NCBI GenBank assembly: GCA_029582155.1
Contig: CM055901.1
Span: 4,450,374 to 4,514,373, forward strand
Direction: 5' to 3'
Length of the DNA: 64,000 bases
Origin: Panopea generosa
Taxonomy: Eukaryota > Mollusca > Bivalvia > Adapedonta > Hiatellidae
The notes under the pieces were generated by a model. It did no database searches. It saw only the letters and a list, made by a program, of their open reading frames with translations, and was not told the DNA's origin. Each line of letters begins with the position of its first letter. Position 1 is the first letter of the stretch. The position numbers were made by a program, and so were the translations under genes. Shown here piece after piece: positions 21,661 to 34,400 of this stretch.

Positions 21661-23659
21661 TTTCAATTTGACTTTTTTATACACAGTGGTGGATTCAGGA
21701 TTTCAGTTAAGAGGGGGCGCAACACAAAATCTGGACGGACACTCATGTGTTGTTTTTTTCAGTAGAAATACAGCGAATTTTAATAAAATATGTCTCATCT
21801 TAGAAAGAGTCCGAATGACGCCAAGCAGTATTTATGTTTTGTTTATTTGTTTATATGAATGGGATTTTGTTTAAGTTTACCTCTCCGATTTGATTACCAA
21901 TTTTGTAACATTTTGGTGGATTTAACATACCAAAATCATTCGGATTTTATCTTTTAATGATATTGATATGCTTGTAATCCATTTTGATAATTATTTATTT
22001 TGAAGACATTTATTCCCCCCTGATATAGTCCCTTTAAAGTAAACTTGCTGTATAATAGGTACATGCTCTGAACATTAGGCTGTGACCTTGGTGTTCGGAG
22101 TCAATTATCTTTTTATTAATGGCCCTTTGATCATTTTAATGAAATTACTCTCATTGCAACTTTGCTTTTCATCCTATAATTATTGAGTAACATCACCTAC
22201 TACCCTACCATCATGGATGTTCTTATGAGGTCTTGCCTCCAGAAAGTAGCGACCTTTATTTTTTAAATACCAGCAAGTTATCTTAATGGGTAAAGTAACT
22301 TGGGTGTCACACACACCATATCTCCATTTTATTTTAAATTTTACTTTATTTAATTTTTATTCTTATACTTTTGCATATCTTACGTTGCACCATACTATTA
22401 TTCCCCAACTCCCCTAGCAACATGCTGTCCTGCTAACATATTGTTTCACTACTCACATATGGTTTAAAGTCCCAATTGCTATATAAAAGCCACACAATGG
22501 CTCTAAGGCAGGTTTTATATAATTTAGTACATGCTTCAAATCAAAGAACTCTTTTTGAAAATTTCACATTCATCAATGCATTGTTTTTGTTATCGTTTTG
22601 CATATAACTAGATTATTGTTAATACATATAAACAGCATTTTTTTTATCAAAAAGTGTTTGTTATATGCAGTTTGGAAAAAACAGTTTAACTCCAACTGCC
22701 AAAAATTTGAAATTCGAGGTAGATGCACGGATTTGTGTTAATTCACCATCAGCAGATAGCGTAGTGTAGCCTAGTAATTTGATAGTCTCCTTTTTACAAA
22801 TATTAACTACCTTGGCAGTACAAGTTTGGGGCTTAACATTCGCCTTGATTTTATTTTTCACTCACACATGCCTCATCTCGCTAAAATGTTTTTTAACATT
22901 ACGATATTATGTTACGTCTCTTGCATTATAATGCACTGCTCCAGTGCCCACAACCATAAACAATGTCTGTTTGGCTCAGTCCATGGCCCTTTTGAGCTAC
23001 GGTATGAATTCACTGAATTACTGGTTTATATTATTCTTCCACTCTTTTGATCACCCTCCTTGAGTTGGCTCGCCAATCTTTAAAGAGTTTACTAGTCAGA
23101 ATAGCTCATTTCAGTAGCTAAAATGTAACACATTTGTCCAAATGGAATAAAAGCATGAGTTGGACTATCAGCATAAAATAATAAGAACAGCATTTACTTC
23201 AATATTCGACATTCCATATTCCATAGCTCGGTTACTACACCCACAATAGCGAGAGACCCCACCGCATCCACATCACACGCATGCAAAATGCGTTTATAAA
23301 AATCTGACAATATCTTTTAAAGAAATATATATATATGTATGTAAAGAGTACCCAATATAACCTGGATTCATCCATGATATCGATCGATATTCATGACAAT
23401 CAGAACCAAATTGCGCATATGAAATAAAAAAGCGAAAGAGATTCTGGAAATACATTTAATCTCCGAACAAAGTCCATCTGCAGTTGCTCCTCTAAAAGAC
23501 AATGGCCGCCTCTTTAACGCAGCAAAACGGTAGGATGCAAAAGATAAGACTCATTAAACAGACGGTATTCTTCACAAAGAAACGGCAAACGAAAATTCCC
23601 GAACCAAATGGGTATCCTATTATCAGACGTGTTTCAGATCACAGTAATAGTACATGGGG

Positions 23660-24200
23660 TCCGTAACTTAGTTAGGAAATATAACCCATTAAAAGCCACT
23701 GGTCCAGACACAATCCCAGCCTTCATAACTCAAATAACGTGCAGATGATATATCTCCACCGTTGACTTTCGTCTTTAACATAGCACTGTACATAGGGACC
23801 ATCCCAGATAACTGCAGACACGCTAACGTCTCGGCAGTATTCAAGAAGTGGGTCCTATAGAAGTCCAGAAGGCAGAAGCAACCGCTCACTATCTTCTACA
23901 AGATTGTCAATGACCCGGTAATCCCCACAGAGTAGCACATCACAGCACAAACCGAATCAAAGACTTTTAGACCGATCACCACTTCCGCAGACGCTTGTAA
24001 ACGCAAAGTAATATCCCTTGTAAACTCGCCTCAAGCCCCTTGTGCCCTGGGCGCCCTATTTGGTATCTTTCAAGAGGGAGCTCTCCACTATTACAGAAGT
24101 CAGCTGACAGTTTTGAAGCATATCTCAAATGATGGATCAGAGCTGTGCCGAAATGGCTTGGTAGCGCCAAGAGGAAAGCCGGTTTGACCTCGGCCAGATG
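23660..24200 (+). pseudogene. decayed non-LTR retrotransposon RT fragment
   Basis: The plus strand encodes KATGPDTIPAFI, an RT-like block, then ALYIGTIPDNCRHANVSAVF and KK, also typical of RT regions. FYKIVND...CKRKVISLVNSPQAPC follows, typical of the C-terminal tail, so sequence between has been deleted. In-frame stops show it is dead. Confidence 0.65.
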
Positions 24201-24717
24201 ACTGAAATGAAACAGTGTAACTCTTTTTATACCCATTGACCTTTTTGTTTTTCATTTATTTACTTTCATAGTACATTGACATGCAATTTATAATTACATA
24301 CATAATACAATTTAGATCCTTCATATATATATTTGTATATGAACGCATTATTAGAACTGAAGTTTAGGATAACACCAGAAAAGGTCAGAGAGAAGACAAA
24401 AAGAAGGTAGAAGAGCAAGATTTTTTTAGAAAGAAAGGTATATTACTTCACACTGTCGCTTTATAAATTAAATAATTTTATTTAGAAAAGTTGCAGTGTA
24501 TACCATTTGTGTTCATGTTGTGTAAATATGTCGTTTGTGAGTTCGTTCAATCTTTCGAAGTTTTCATGGTATTTTAAGTATTTTTGAAATTGTTAAAATT
24601 CGGTGTTGTTTTTTAAAATGAAGTATTTTGCATATGTCAATATACAGTTTAATAACTTAGTGATTTTTCAGATCCATCTAATATAAGCGTTGTGTTATCT
24701 GCATATTGTGTGATTAA

Positions 24718-25005
24718 ATGATGATGATGATGATTTTATTTATCGTCACCACCGGTTTCCCATAAGGGTGACGTCCAAATAGAGTACTAGCAATTTTATA
24801 TTTTGGTAGGATAATGCAAAGATACAGAATACCTTTAATGGTGTACCTTGTTCTTTTACATACCCGGTGTTAAGCATCGATATATGGGACCTCGATTTTT
24901 GTTAAAGTCTGATTAGTATTTTTAGTTGGAGGAGCGGAGGATCGAACATGCGACCCCTGGGTTCGCAGTCCGATGCGTTAACCGCATGACCACTCCGAAA
25001 TTAAA
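24718..25005 (-). repeat. SINE family D (tRNA-derived)
   Basis: On the minus strand GGAGTGGTCATGCGGTTAAC and GTCGCATGTTCGATCCTCCG provide A and B boxes with an anticodon-like stem between. The body runs to a (gat)n tract at 24718-24732, which would be its 3' tail. Confidence 0.65.
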
Positions 25006-25344
25006 TGTTCCGATTGAATTATTGTTACCTATGCAAAGGCGAGGCTCCACTGTATCAAAAACAACTCCACAAAAGTTAAGTTCTTCTTGATTTATTAAGT
25101 GAACTGAGATATAATAAAAAGTTTTAAACATTCATATTGCAATTTTTTTGACATAGAAAAACACATTGAGAAGTATTCATGAGTATTTTATTCACATGAC
25201 AAGACAGGCCCGGGTATAACATAGTGGACCGCTATTTATAAAAAAACACATTACACCCTTATTTTACACCATTTCTATTGTCCAATAGATTTCGAGCTTA
25301 CACAAAATAGTACTATACATCAAAAGTTGCATGTATGGAGCAAT

Positions 25345-25426
25345 TTGATTGGTTCACTTGTCAGCTTCGCCATTTTGCCGCGATATTTTGAGAATTTATT
25401 TGTAGCGAAGAAAATCTAGTGATAAC
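25345..25426 (+). promoter_or_regulatory. DEK: candidate DEK promoter/5' UTR elements
   Basis: An inverted CCAAT box (gattgg) ends at 25352, and GCCATTTTG at 25369-25377 fits a YY1-type site, about 50 bp before the start codon. Both are usual near starts of housekeeping genes. There is no TATA box at a fixed distance. The transcription start is inferred only. Confidence 0.4.
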
Positions 25427-25465
25427 ATGGCTGATGAATCGAAAGATATACCGCCTTCACCAGAG
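25427..25465 (+). CDS. DEK: DEK exon 1
   Basis: ATG opens MADESKDIPPSPE and is followed by donor GAG|GTTAAT in phase 0. No other in-frame ATG fits nearby. The short acidic/Pro start suits DEK, and phase agrees with exon 2. Confidence 0.8.
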
Positions 25466-28400
25466 GTTAATACTATTTAATATAAAACAAATTATAAAAT
25501 GGCTCTAAGTGTACATCCCTTTCGCGGTATATCTTTTTATCGAGGGTGAAATTAGAAGTCTTCATTTTTACATTGTTTTTTTGGTGGGTGGGGTAAAATT
25601 ATGGTTTAAAAAATACATTGTCTGCTAATTATTCCGCTGTTAAAGTTTACAGTCTATAGAGTTTTCATTTATGTTTGATGGTCCTGACACCAATTTTGAG
25701 AGTACCCAGTTAAAATACTTTACTATATTTTTTGTGCTTACAATTGGTTTTTGTTTCAGTTCAATTAAAGACTCATTAAACTTCCGAAATGCCACTTTTT
25801 GATAATAAAAATAATAATTTTAGTAAAATTTGATTATAGTATTGCTAAAACCATTCCTGTAGTCACCTTAGTGACTGTTTTTAAAAAAGCGAGAAAATAA
25901 ATAACTTTGATTGAAATGTGTTTTTCTTAGACAAGCAGACAGAACTTTTGTTTACATTTTTGTAATTTCGTAATGACTCGGTTGCTTTCCAACTGTTCCT
26001 CCACCAGTGTTCGGAAGTACACATTATTAGTACATAATTACAATGTTTATTCTAGACCAGGAAAAGGGCAGGGACCAAAAAAAGGGGCAGGGAGCAAAGT
26101 TTGTGTGCGATTGGCATATTCATTGTCAAACCTTTTCTTTGGTGGTCTCTTTAAATGTAGGGTTATCTCCCCATTACATTATGCATGTGTACTTCCAAAC
26201 ACTGGTGGAGGAACAGTTGGAAAGCAACCGAGTCAAAATGCATATTTCTTGCTTATTACTGTTTTCAAAGAGATCAACATTAGTAAGTAAGTTTATTATG
26301 ATTTTGTCCACAGATTTAATTTAGGTTTTCTCGCTTCACAACTATATATTCTTCAAACCAGATATGGTCATTTTGAAGTGTCCTACCTCACTTTTTCGCA
26401 GATTTAGTGTCATTTTTATGCCATCAAGGGCTGACAGACGATAAGTTATCCTAACCACTGTTTCCTGGGATTAACCAGTACTCGAGCACACCCCATCTCC
26501 GCAAGTAACTGATAACTTTCTCTTCGCAGAAGAAAATTTACAAACATGCAGTTCCAATTACTGTAAATCTACAAAATATTCCTAAAATTACCGGAACCTA
26601 ACACTGACATAATACAAATCGCGGTATATTGCGAATTCTCTGCAGAAACATAATGGTGTAAACGCACCATCGATTTTTGTTCTTGATTCTATAGTATAAA
26701 ATAATAAAAGTTTGAAGATTGTTATTCATAGAGAGACCCAAATTAAAGAAGTGAAACATACATTTTACTGTTTGTCAACCTCTGCTCTATCAAAATATGA
26801 TGAGAAAAGTAGGGGTCATGTGTCATATAAGAGATATTTTTCTGCTCAATGTGTACACTGGTGACAAAGTGAAAGTAGACTTTCGAAATCATGTATTCAT
26901 ACCACAATTTCAAAGCATCAATTTTTTTTCTAAATTCACAATTCAAACATGACAATGCTATCAAAATGTTCAAAGTACATCAATAATGCTATTCAAATAA
27001 AAAAATGAGCATTAAAATAAGGAAAATGCATTTTTAAAGAAGAAGCGAAGATTATTTATAACTGCCATAATGCGACTACCCCATGGAAGCATTTCCTTTT
27101 TGCAATGGTGGTACTATGCCTATAATCAGATTTTAGAAATGGCCACCATTTTCATAGGGAGATAATATTTCTATTGCTGAAACCAAGTAAGTTATTTCCC
27201 TTTTAAGTTTTGAGGGATACCCGCGAATCACATCATCACCTATTTTTAGATCAAATCTCGGCTGATTTTGACCGGAGGGAAAACACAGCTTGATGCCGAT
27301 TAATTAGATAATTGATGTGTAAGAATTGTTCATAGGGATCAAAATGGCAAGCCAATACAGTGTGACCTTTAGCAACTTATTTAAACGGTATACTGAAAAT
27401 TAAGTCAAGTCTACATAGCTTTTCCCGACTGTCAGAGCGAAGTCTGAAACTTGAATATGACGACATTTTCACTAGCTTGGACCCTGATTTCCTCTGTAAT
27501 TTACCTTTCAAAGTCATATAGTAAACATGAACGCTTATTCTCAGTAAAAAGATCAAATATCAATCAAAAGTGACTGGAGTGTGACGTCATTTGCTGTATC
27601 CACAAGGACCTGATCAGCTGATTGTTACATATATAGCGAGAGAAGGACTGGTGAATACCTGTGTATTATGGGCTTAACGTGTAATATCAGTAAACTATCG
27701 ACATATGTTTAACACATGTATGTGATTGACAGTTGATTTGTTTATATGACTTGTAATTGGGGCAGCAGGGCGCATTTTAACAAAGAAAGGCGGCCTTTTG
27801 AGGGCAGAAGGGTGGAGTCTAAAAGGGGCCAGGGTTCGATTTTAAGCACTCACCACTCGCAAAATGTGAGCTGTATTTTGAAAATGCCAGTTGAAATTTC
27901 TTAGCTGGCATATTTTTGCGAGTGGATTTCAAGTTGAGAAAATTACTTATTGTATTCATTTTATTGATTTTTGAAAATAAACAAGTATTATCCTGGTAAA
28001 AATAACAAATTCTTGTCAATTTTACGCCAAATTACCCCCTAGCAGCACGATTGTCAGTGACATGTATTAAATATTTATAAGACTGCGTCCAATTGTTTTT
28101 GATCACGAGTTCATTCTGCAAAAAGGAAGTAAAGATAAAACCCGTCAACAACAAATGAGTAGGCTGCGTCTAGTTTGTTCGATTGCACATTTACTCTATA
28201 AAGAAAAGGAAAAGTTGAAACCCGTCAAATCTATTGTTTACATATTTTTGTCAGCTGTTAAATGGCTGATAAAATAACATTTTTTTTCACCATTGAACCG
28301 ACGAATGAAAGTGAGTCGCAACAAGAAAAAAGAGAAATAATTTTTCCGTTAATACTGTAATGAAATGGGAGTGACAGCTCAACATTTACACAGGTTAAAC

Positions 28401-31400
28401 AATCGTTCTTGGCTAGATCTAATTTTAAAACGAACGGCCATTGGCTATATTAATTCTATAACTAGAAATGTTCATATGTCTCAATCTCAGCCTCTGTACA
28501 CTTGTTATTGTTGAATCCATGATACATATTTTTGTTTAGTTAAAAGTGTTTATTTATGACATATCATTGTATGCAATTATTTATGGTAGTATAATAAATA
28601 ACAAAGACAATTTTATATTTTAAAATATTTTGTTTCGTAAAGTACTGCTTTGAATTGTATTATGTCTCTGCCTTAACATATATAATAACCTTGATACCAT
28701 TGTCTATAAAATAATAAAAGCTAATAATGCATATTAAATAACACGCAGGCTTTGAAACAATTACTTTTGGGTTTATTAAGACATTTAGGACTACAAGTTT
28801 CTGCGAAAATTGGTTTGGCTAGTTGGTTTCAAATTTGGGCAGTTGAAATTTTAGACACGCCAAAATTGCCAGTGAACAAAAAAGTTAAAATTCTAGCCCT
28901 GGAAGCAGGGTGCTGCGCCCTTTTGTTCCGCTCTAGAAAAAACCCTATAATTAAGAATGGGTTTTGTTTTATTAATCAGTTTGTTTCTTTCCGATAAACG
29001 CGTCAGTCAGTTATATGATCAATTCACATAGTACGGGGATCTGTAGGGGATACGGTTAAAAATCAGATTAAGTGCGTGCTGGTTCCCAGCATACTGCACT
29101 GCAAAATGATGCTGGGACCCAGTGGGCACCTGATCTAATTTTTAAAATAGATACGGCATGTTTTCGTCGTTCAAACTAACAAATTTATGAACTTTACACA
29201 AATAAATAATTCTCCCATAACCTGCACAGAAAAATTGCTGATAATGCCCTGATGGGAACCCCAAAATACAGAGAAAAGAATCAAATGAATTTGAATAGCT
29301 GCTTGTGTTCTGAACAAAAGTATATATTTCCGATTACAAATAAGTTTAAATGAAAAATAATTGGATTAGCATTTTTTTATGAATGAAATAGAAAATGCGA
29401 ACTTGTGGTGCACGTATGTTAGCTGTTGTGATGCAGCATCAAAACGGATTCAAAAGGTCAATTCATTTGAACCCTTGTGCTTATTACTAAAAAACACACA
29501 TTAAGATAATATTTCAATTTTGTTCAGTAGTTATTAATATTATCATCTGAGGAACTCATAAAATAACACATTATTGAACACATTATGATAAAGGCATGAT
29601 AACCAATTATCTATCTTTTATCAGTTTACTAAATACAATTGAAAGTCAATTTTGATGTTTCAACGTATCCCATCACTAATGTAGATATATAAATACTTTT
29701 TAGGAAGTGCAGGAAGAAGAACAAAAAGAGGATAAAGATAACAGTATGGAAACAGATGATATAGACACATCAAAAGATGAAAGTAAATCAGAGACAAAAG
29801 AAGAACAAGAATCTGGAGATGATGCTGAAAATGACGAAGAGGAAGAGGAAGGAGAGCTAGGTATGCGTCTATCTGCTATAAACTGTATACATAAACAGAA
29901 ATAAAGAAAGATGTAAAAGCATTTTTTTCATCGAAGGGAAAAAGAATCATAAATGAATGTCTTATTTTTCCAGCAGTGTCACCGTTAAAACATTTTTATG
30001 ATTCAGGAAATATTTTGGGGAAGCATAATATTATAGTCATCACTTCATCCGTGTGTCTGTCCGTGCATCACCAAATTCTAGTCTGGGCTAGTTCTCTATA
30101 ACCTTTCCATAGAATTTTCTGAAATCTGCTTTTATGATTTTGTAATTATGGCACTTTGATTCTGCCCATTACCAAATCCTTGTTTTTGTTTGTTGTTGTT
30201 TGTCTGCGCTATTTCTCTACAACTTTGGTTGGAATTTTATGAAACTAACTAGGATGCATCACTTCCAAGTGAAGATGTGCAGATGATTATTCACAGTTAT
30301 GGCCCCTTTATTTCGTAATTCACCAAATCCTTGTCCGGACAATTTGTCTAAAACTTTGAAATAATTAAACCTGCTTGCATGCATCACTATCAAGTTGAGA
30401 TGTGTGTTTTGTCTTTGTGTTTTGTGGAAAGAGGTTAATGTTTGGAAGCACCAAACAAATATTCAAAATACATATCTTCCATTTACAAACAATGCAGCTA
30501 CTGTTCAGTCAAGCACATTTACCTCTTGTGTTTTTCAAACTGTTTTGCTTGTAGTTGGCCAAATATGGCTGAAAGCTTGGGCACGTAGGCCAAGCTACAT
30601 GTATATACCGATGTTGGTTATTCACACCTATTGTGCTGTCCGACTCTAAGTGCATGGTATTGTTGGTATTGTAATATGATACAACGCGTATTTGGTTACA
30701 ACAGATACACTTAGATATGTATAAAATTAATAAAAAAAAAAAGAAAAGAAAGAAAAATATTTTCGTGTTTTGATTATACTAAAATTGGCAGCCATTTCCA
30801 TTTAACCCTGAAGGAGAAAAACCGGTGTCTATATAAAAAATCGCACTTCAATTTAAACTCAACGATGTTAGTGTTAAAATATTAAAAATGTATATCTGAA
30901 GTATTAACAACAATAAAATAATAAAAATAAGTTTGTGTTTACGATCCGGTAAGATACTCGCGATATATTAATACCTGTCAACGGCTTCGTTGCTTGATCA
31001 CATGATCACTCGATAAAAACAAAGTTTACGTATGGTTTCTGTGTTTGGCACGTGACAGCATTTATTGAAACACTCGGGATTATTACAAACTGTTTATAGT
31101 CAATGCTGGCATGAATCAATCACTTAAACTATCCTTTAAACCACCATGAGGTAATGGTTGTTATAGTTTGTTATAATCAAGGCTAATTGGTGAGTAGAAG
31201 ATGAGCGGTTATCAAATCAAAACATGGCGACGATCTATTGTTTGGTTGTCATTTGATCATTTGCGCAGATTTTCAAGTTTTATATCATGACTTTTCCACC
31301 CCGTCGAAAAAATGGGAGCCAAGCAAAAACCGCGTTATAACAGAATTCGCGTTATATCGGACCACGTTATAACGGGACCGCAGTGTATTGATGGCTATTC

Positions 31401-34400
31401 GGACTCGCTGAGTGTAGGCATGATATATTGGGGTAAATTTGAAATTATGAAAAATGCTAAATAACTACATTCATTGTGTATTGTTAAAACTTAGGAAGTA
31501 TTGGTATGATGTCTAGGTCTGTACATAGTTGCAGCTTTCTGGTCCGATGCTTTTAAGATAGTTTTGTCTCTTTTTTAAAAATTAATTATCTTGTAATAAT
31601 ATAGTTTTGATATTGACATTTTACTTTGTTATAATTAGGCCCAGGATTGCTGGAACGACCTGTGGTAATTGAGGATGGGAGGAAAAGGGAACGTAAAACA
31701 GTGGAGAGAATGACTTTTGCATCTCCGGAAGTTGAAGAAAAAAAATTTGAGGTTGAGAAAGGAAAAGGTGAAATGCTTGGGGACATACCATATGGTAAGT
31801 TGCTTCTGACTAAATTAGTCTTTATGTCTATATACCATCAATGAATTTTAAAGTAATTGTCACAGCTCTTTATTTTGCCAAACTGGATACATATTCACTC
31901 AAATTTTTAGTCATTCTACATTTTATCATAGCTATCAAGATTTATTAAATAAGAATTGGTCGGAAGTAATAAAACAATGAGACATGAAGAAATTGCTCTA
32001 TTCAATTAACATAAAATTGTTATATATTAAATGTACTCTATAGCAATCAAGCCTTTTTTGGACCATTGTTAAAAAAATGTTAGTTTGCTATGCTCCAACC
32101 CAGTATGTTTCATTTTTGTCAGATTTTGATTATTTAGTGTCAAAATCAACACTGAAAATCAATAAACATATTTATGCCCATGGCAGTATAGAATATTGTT
32201 TTATGTTTTGATGTATTCAAATTGTGTATTAACTTTATTGTTTTCAGTTGAGTTTAAACTGTCACGAACAAAAGCTGAAGATATCAAACCATTGCATAGA
32301 CTCTTGTTTAGAAGAGTTGGTACAGTAAGTTAAATGATTCTTTGTGCATTTACTAAGATCAATTTCACTTAACATCTTTTCAATTTCTCTAAATGATTAA
32401 ATGAACTTGTGGTATATAAAATGACCACACATAATTGAAATCGGAACAAATCGGTACCCATTGTTAACCCTTTACCACAAAGATACGCATTTTCCCGCAC
32501 CAATCACAGAAGGCCTTTGAAAACAGTGCAGGAAGAGTCCTACACTGTTTTCCACTCTGTCAGTTAATATAAACATAATTCACCCAATAATTCAAAAGCC
32601 TTCTATATAAGATGTCCAAAGGCGTCGCTATTAGGTGTCCAAAGGCGTCTATTTTAGGTGTCCAAAGGCGTTATATTAGGTGTCCAAAGCCTTCTATATT
32701 AGGTGTCGAAAGGAGTATATTAGGTGTCCAAAGGCGTCTATATTAGGTGTCCAAAGGCGTTGTATTAGGTGTCCAAAGGAGTCTATATTTTGTGTCCAAA
32801 GGTGTCTATATGAAGTAAAGGGTTAAAGGATAACATGCAAAGTTATCAATGTAAATGAAGTTATAACATTTCAGACACTTAAGGAAAATCTGAAGTTGAA
32901 ATGTTTAGTGAAATTGAAGCCTGGTCTGCTATTAAGGAAGTAGATGGATCAAGGCAAGTTGTATTACCAGTACAATGGTACCCATGTCTGTATGTCATTT
33001 TATCTCCTTTATTTATTTAATCTAAACTTTGATTGTGAATAAAATTAATGTCCTGCTAGGTAGAAACAGTATCAACACTTTCATACTATTTGTCTATTTT
33101 TGTATAGCATTCTCCTCTATTGGATCCTTTGAATGTTTTGAACGGGGGTAGGGTGTGTGTGTGTGGGGGGGGGGGGGGGGGGGGGCATTTCTCATGACTA
33201 CATGGTTAATGTTAAAATATGTATTGATATTTAATGTTATTTTTTTGTTCAATAAAAGCAAATTTATTAGTTTATTAGTTTGCAGCAAAGAAAACTCAAT
33301 CTTATTTGATTTGCCTTAGAGTCCATTTTCTTAGTAGAACCCAGTTTTTCTTCAGTTTTTCCCCCTTTATAGGGCCAGAGTTCAGTCCCAGTCACTTCCG
33401 CAAAACATTTGTAAACAGGATTAAACATGGACGTCGACATATAAAACTATTTCAAGCATACATACTTAAGATTTTCATTTTGATCACAACTCTATTTTCC
33501 CTAATGGAAGGGACTCTGCCTGATTCCCCCATAACCAAAAAAAAGGTTCACTGGAACCGGAACTGAGCACAGGTCAAAGGTGCAGGGGGTCCTTGGAACT
33601 TTGACCTGGGTACTGAGGTGTTTTTTGAGAGGCCACTGGGTAGAGATGGAGATTGAACCTGCCAACTCCTTTTTCATCCAATGTTATTAAGGTTCAAGCT
33701 AATAAATTGCGACGGCCGTGATCCTTTCCCAAGATGATCACAAATGGCAAAACAGGGTTAAAACATAAATATCATATAAAGGATAAACATGAAATTGTAT
33801 TCCATCTAATAGATGAACAATTGGTTAGTGGCCTTTATAGTTGGTGAGATAATTGTCATGGAACATTGATGGGTGGAAAGTGTAGTTGGGATAGTACATG
33901 GGGGCCTCTGGGATCAAGGTCAGTATTGCTAAAAATAGTAAAATGTTATTTTTCTTAAATCATATCCAATCAAGCTTTAGCAACTTATGCCTAGTTACAT
34001 GTTTCTTTTTTGCTTTAATAACAAAAAAAGTCATTGATAAAGCAGTTTAGCTTGAGAATTGTCTCTATTTCAGTTGTTTGGTGGGGGTATGAATCACTTG
34101 CAGTGATGGGTCTAGTTATTATTAATTTCTATTTCAGATTCACGCAGTGAAGAAAAATATCAGAAAATTTTCTGGGTTTACTTTCACGAAGGATGATGCA
34201 GAATATGAGAAAAGATTACAAATGTTGAAAGCAAAGTAGGTTGTTTGAGTCCTGTGTAACACTGTAATAAACCCAATTTATGACATTGTCTGTCAGTTGT
34301 ACAGGCAAGAATTCTATTAATCCAGGCACTATTCTATTTTTGAAAAATAGGGGGAGGGATTTTATTTACTCTAATTATTATCACTTATGATTGATACATG

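Noticed and set aside
22826..23050. Small secreted protein (MFFNITILCYVSCIIMHCSS)
   Set aside because: It has a signal-peptide-like start but no recognised mature domain, no splice support, and lies in repeat-rich DNA; could be chance.
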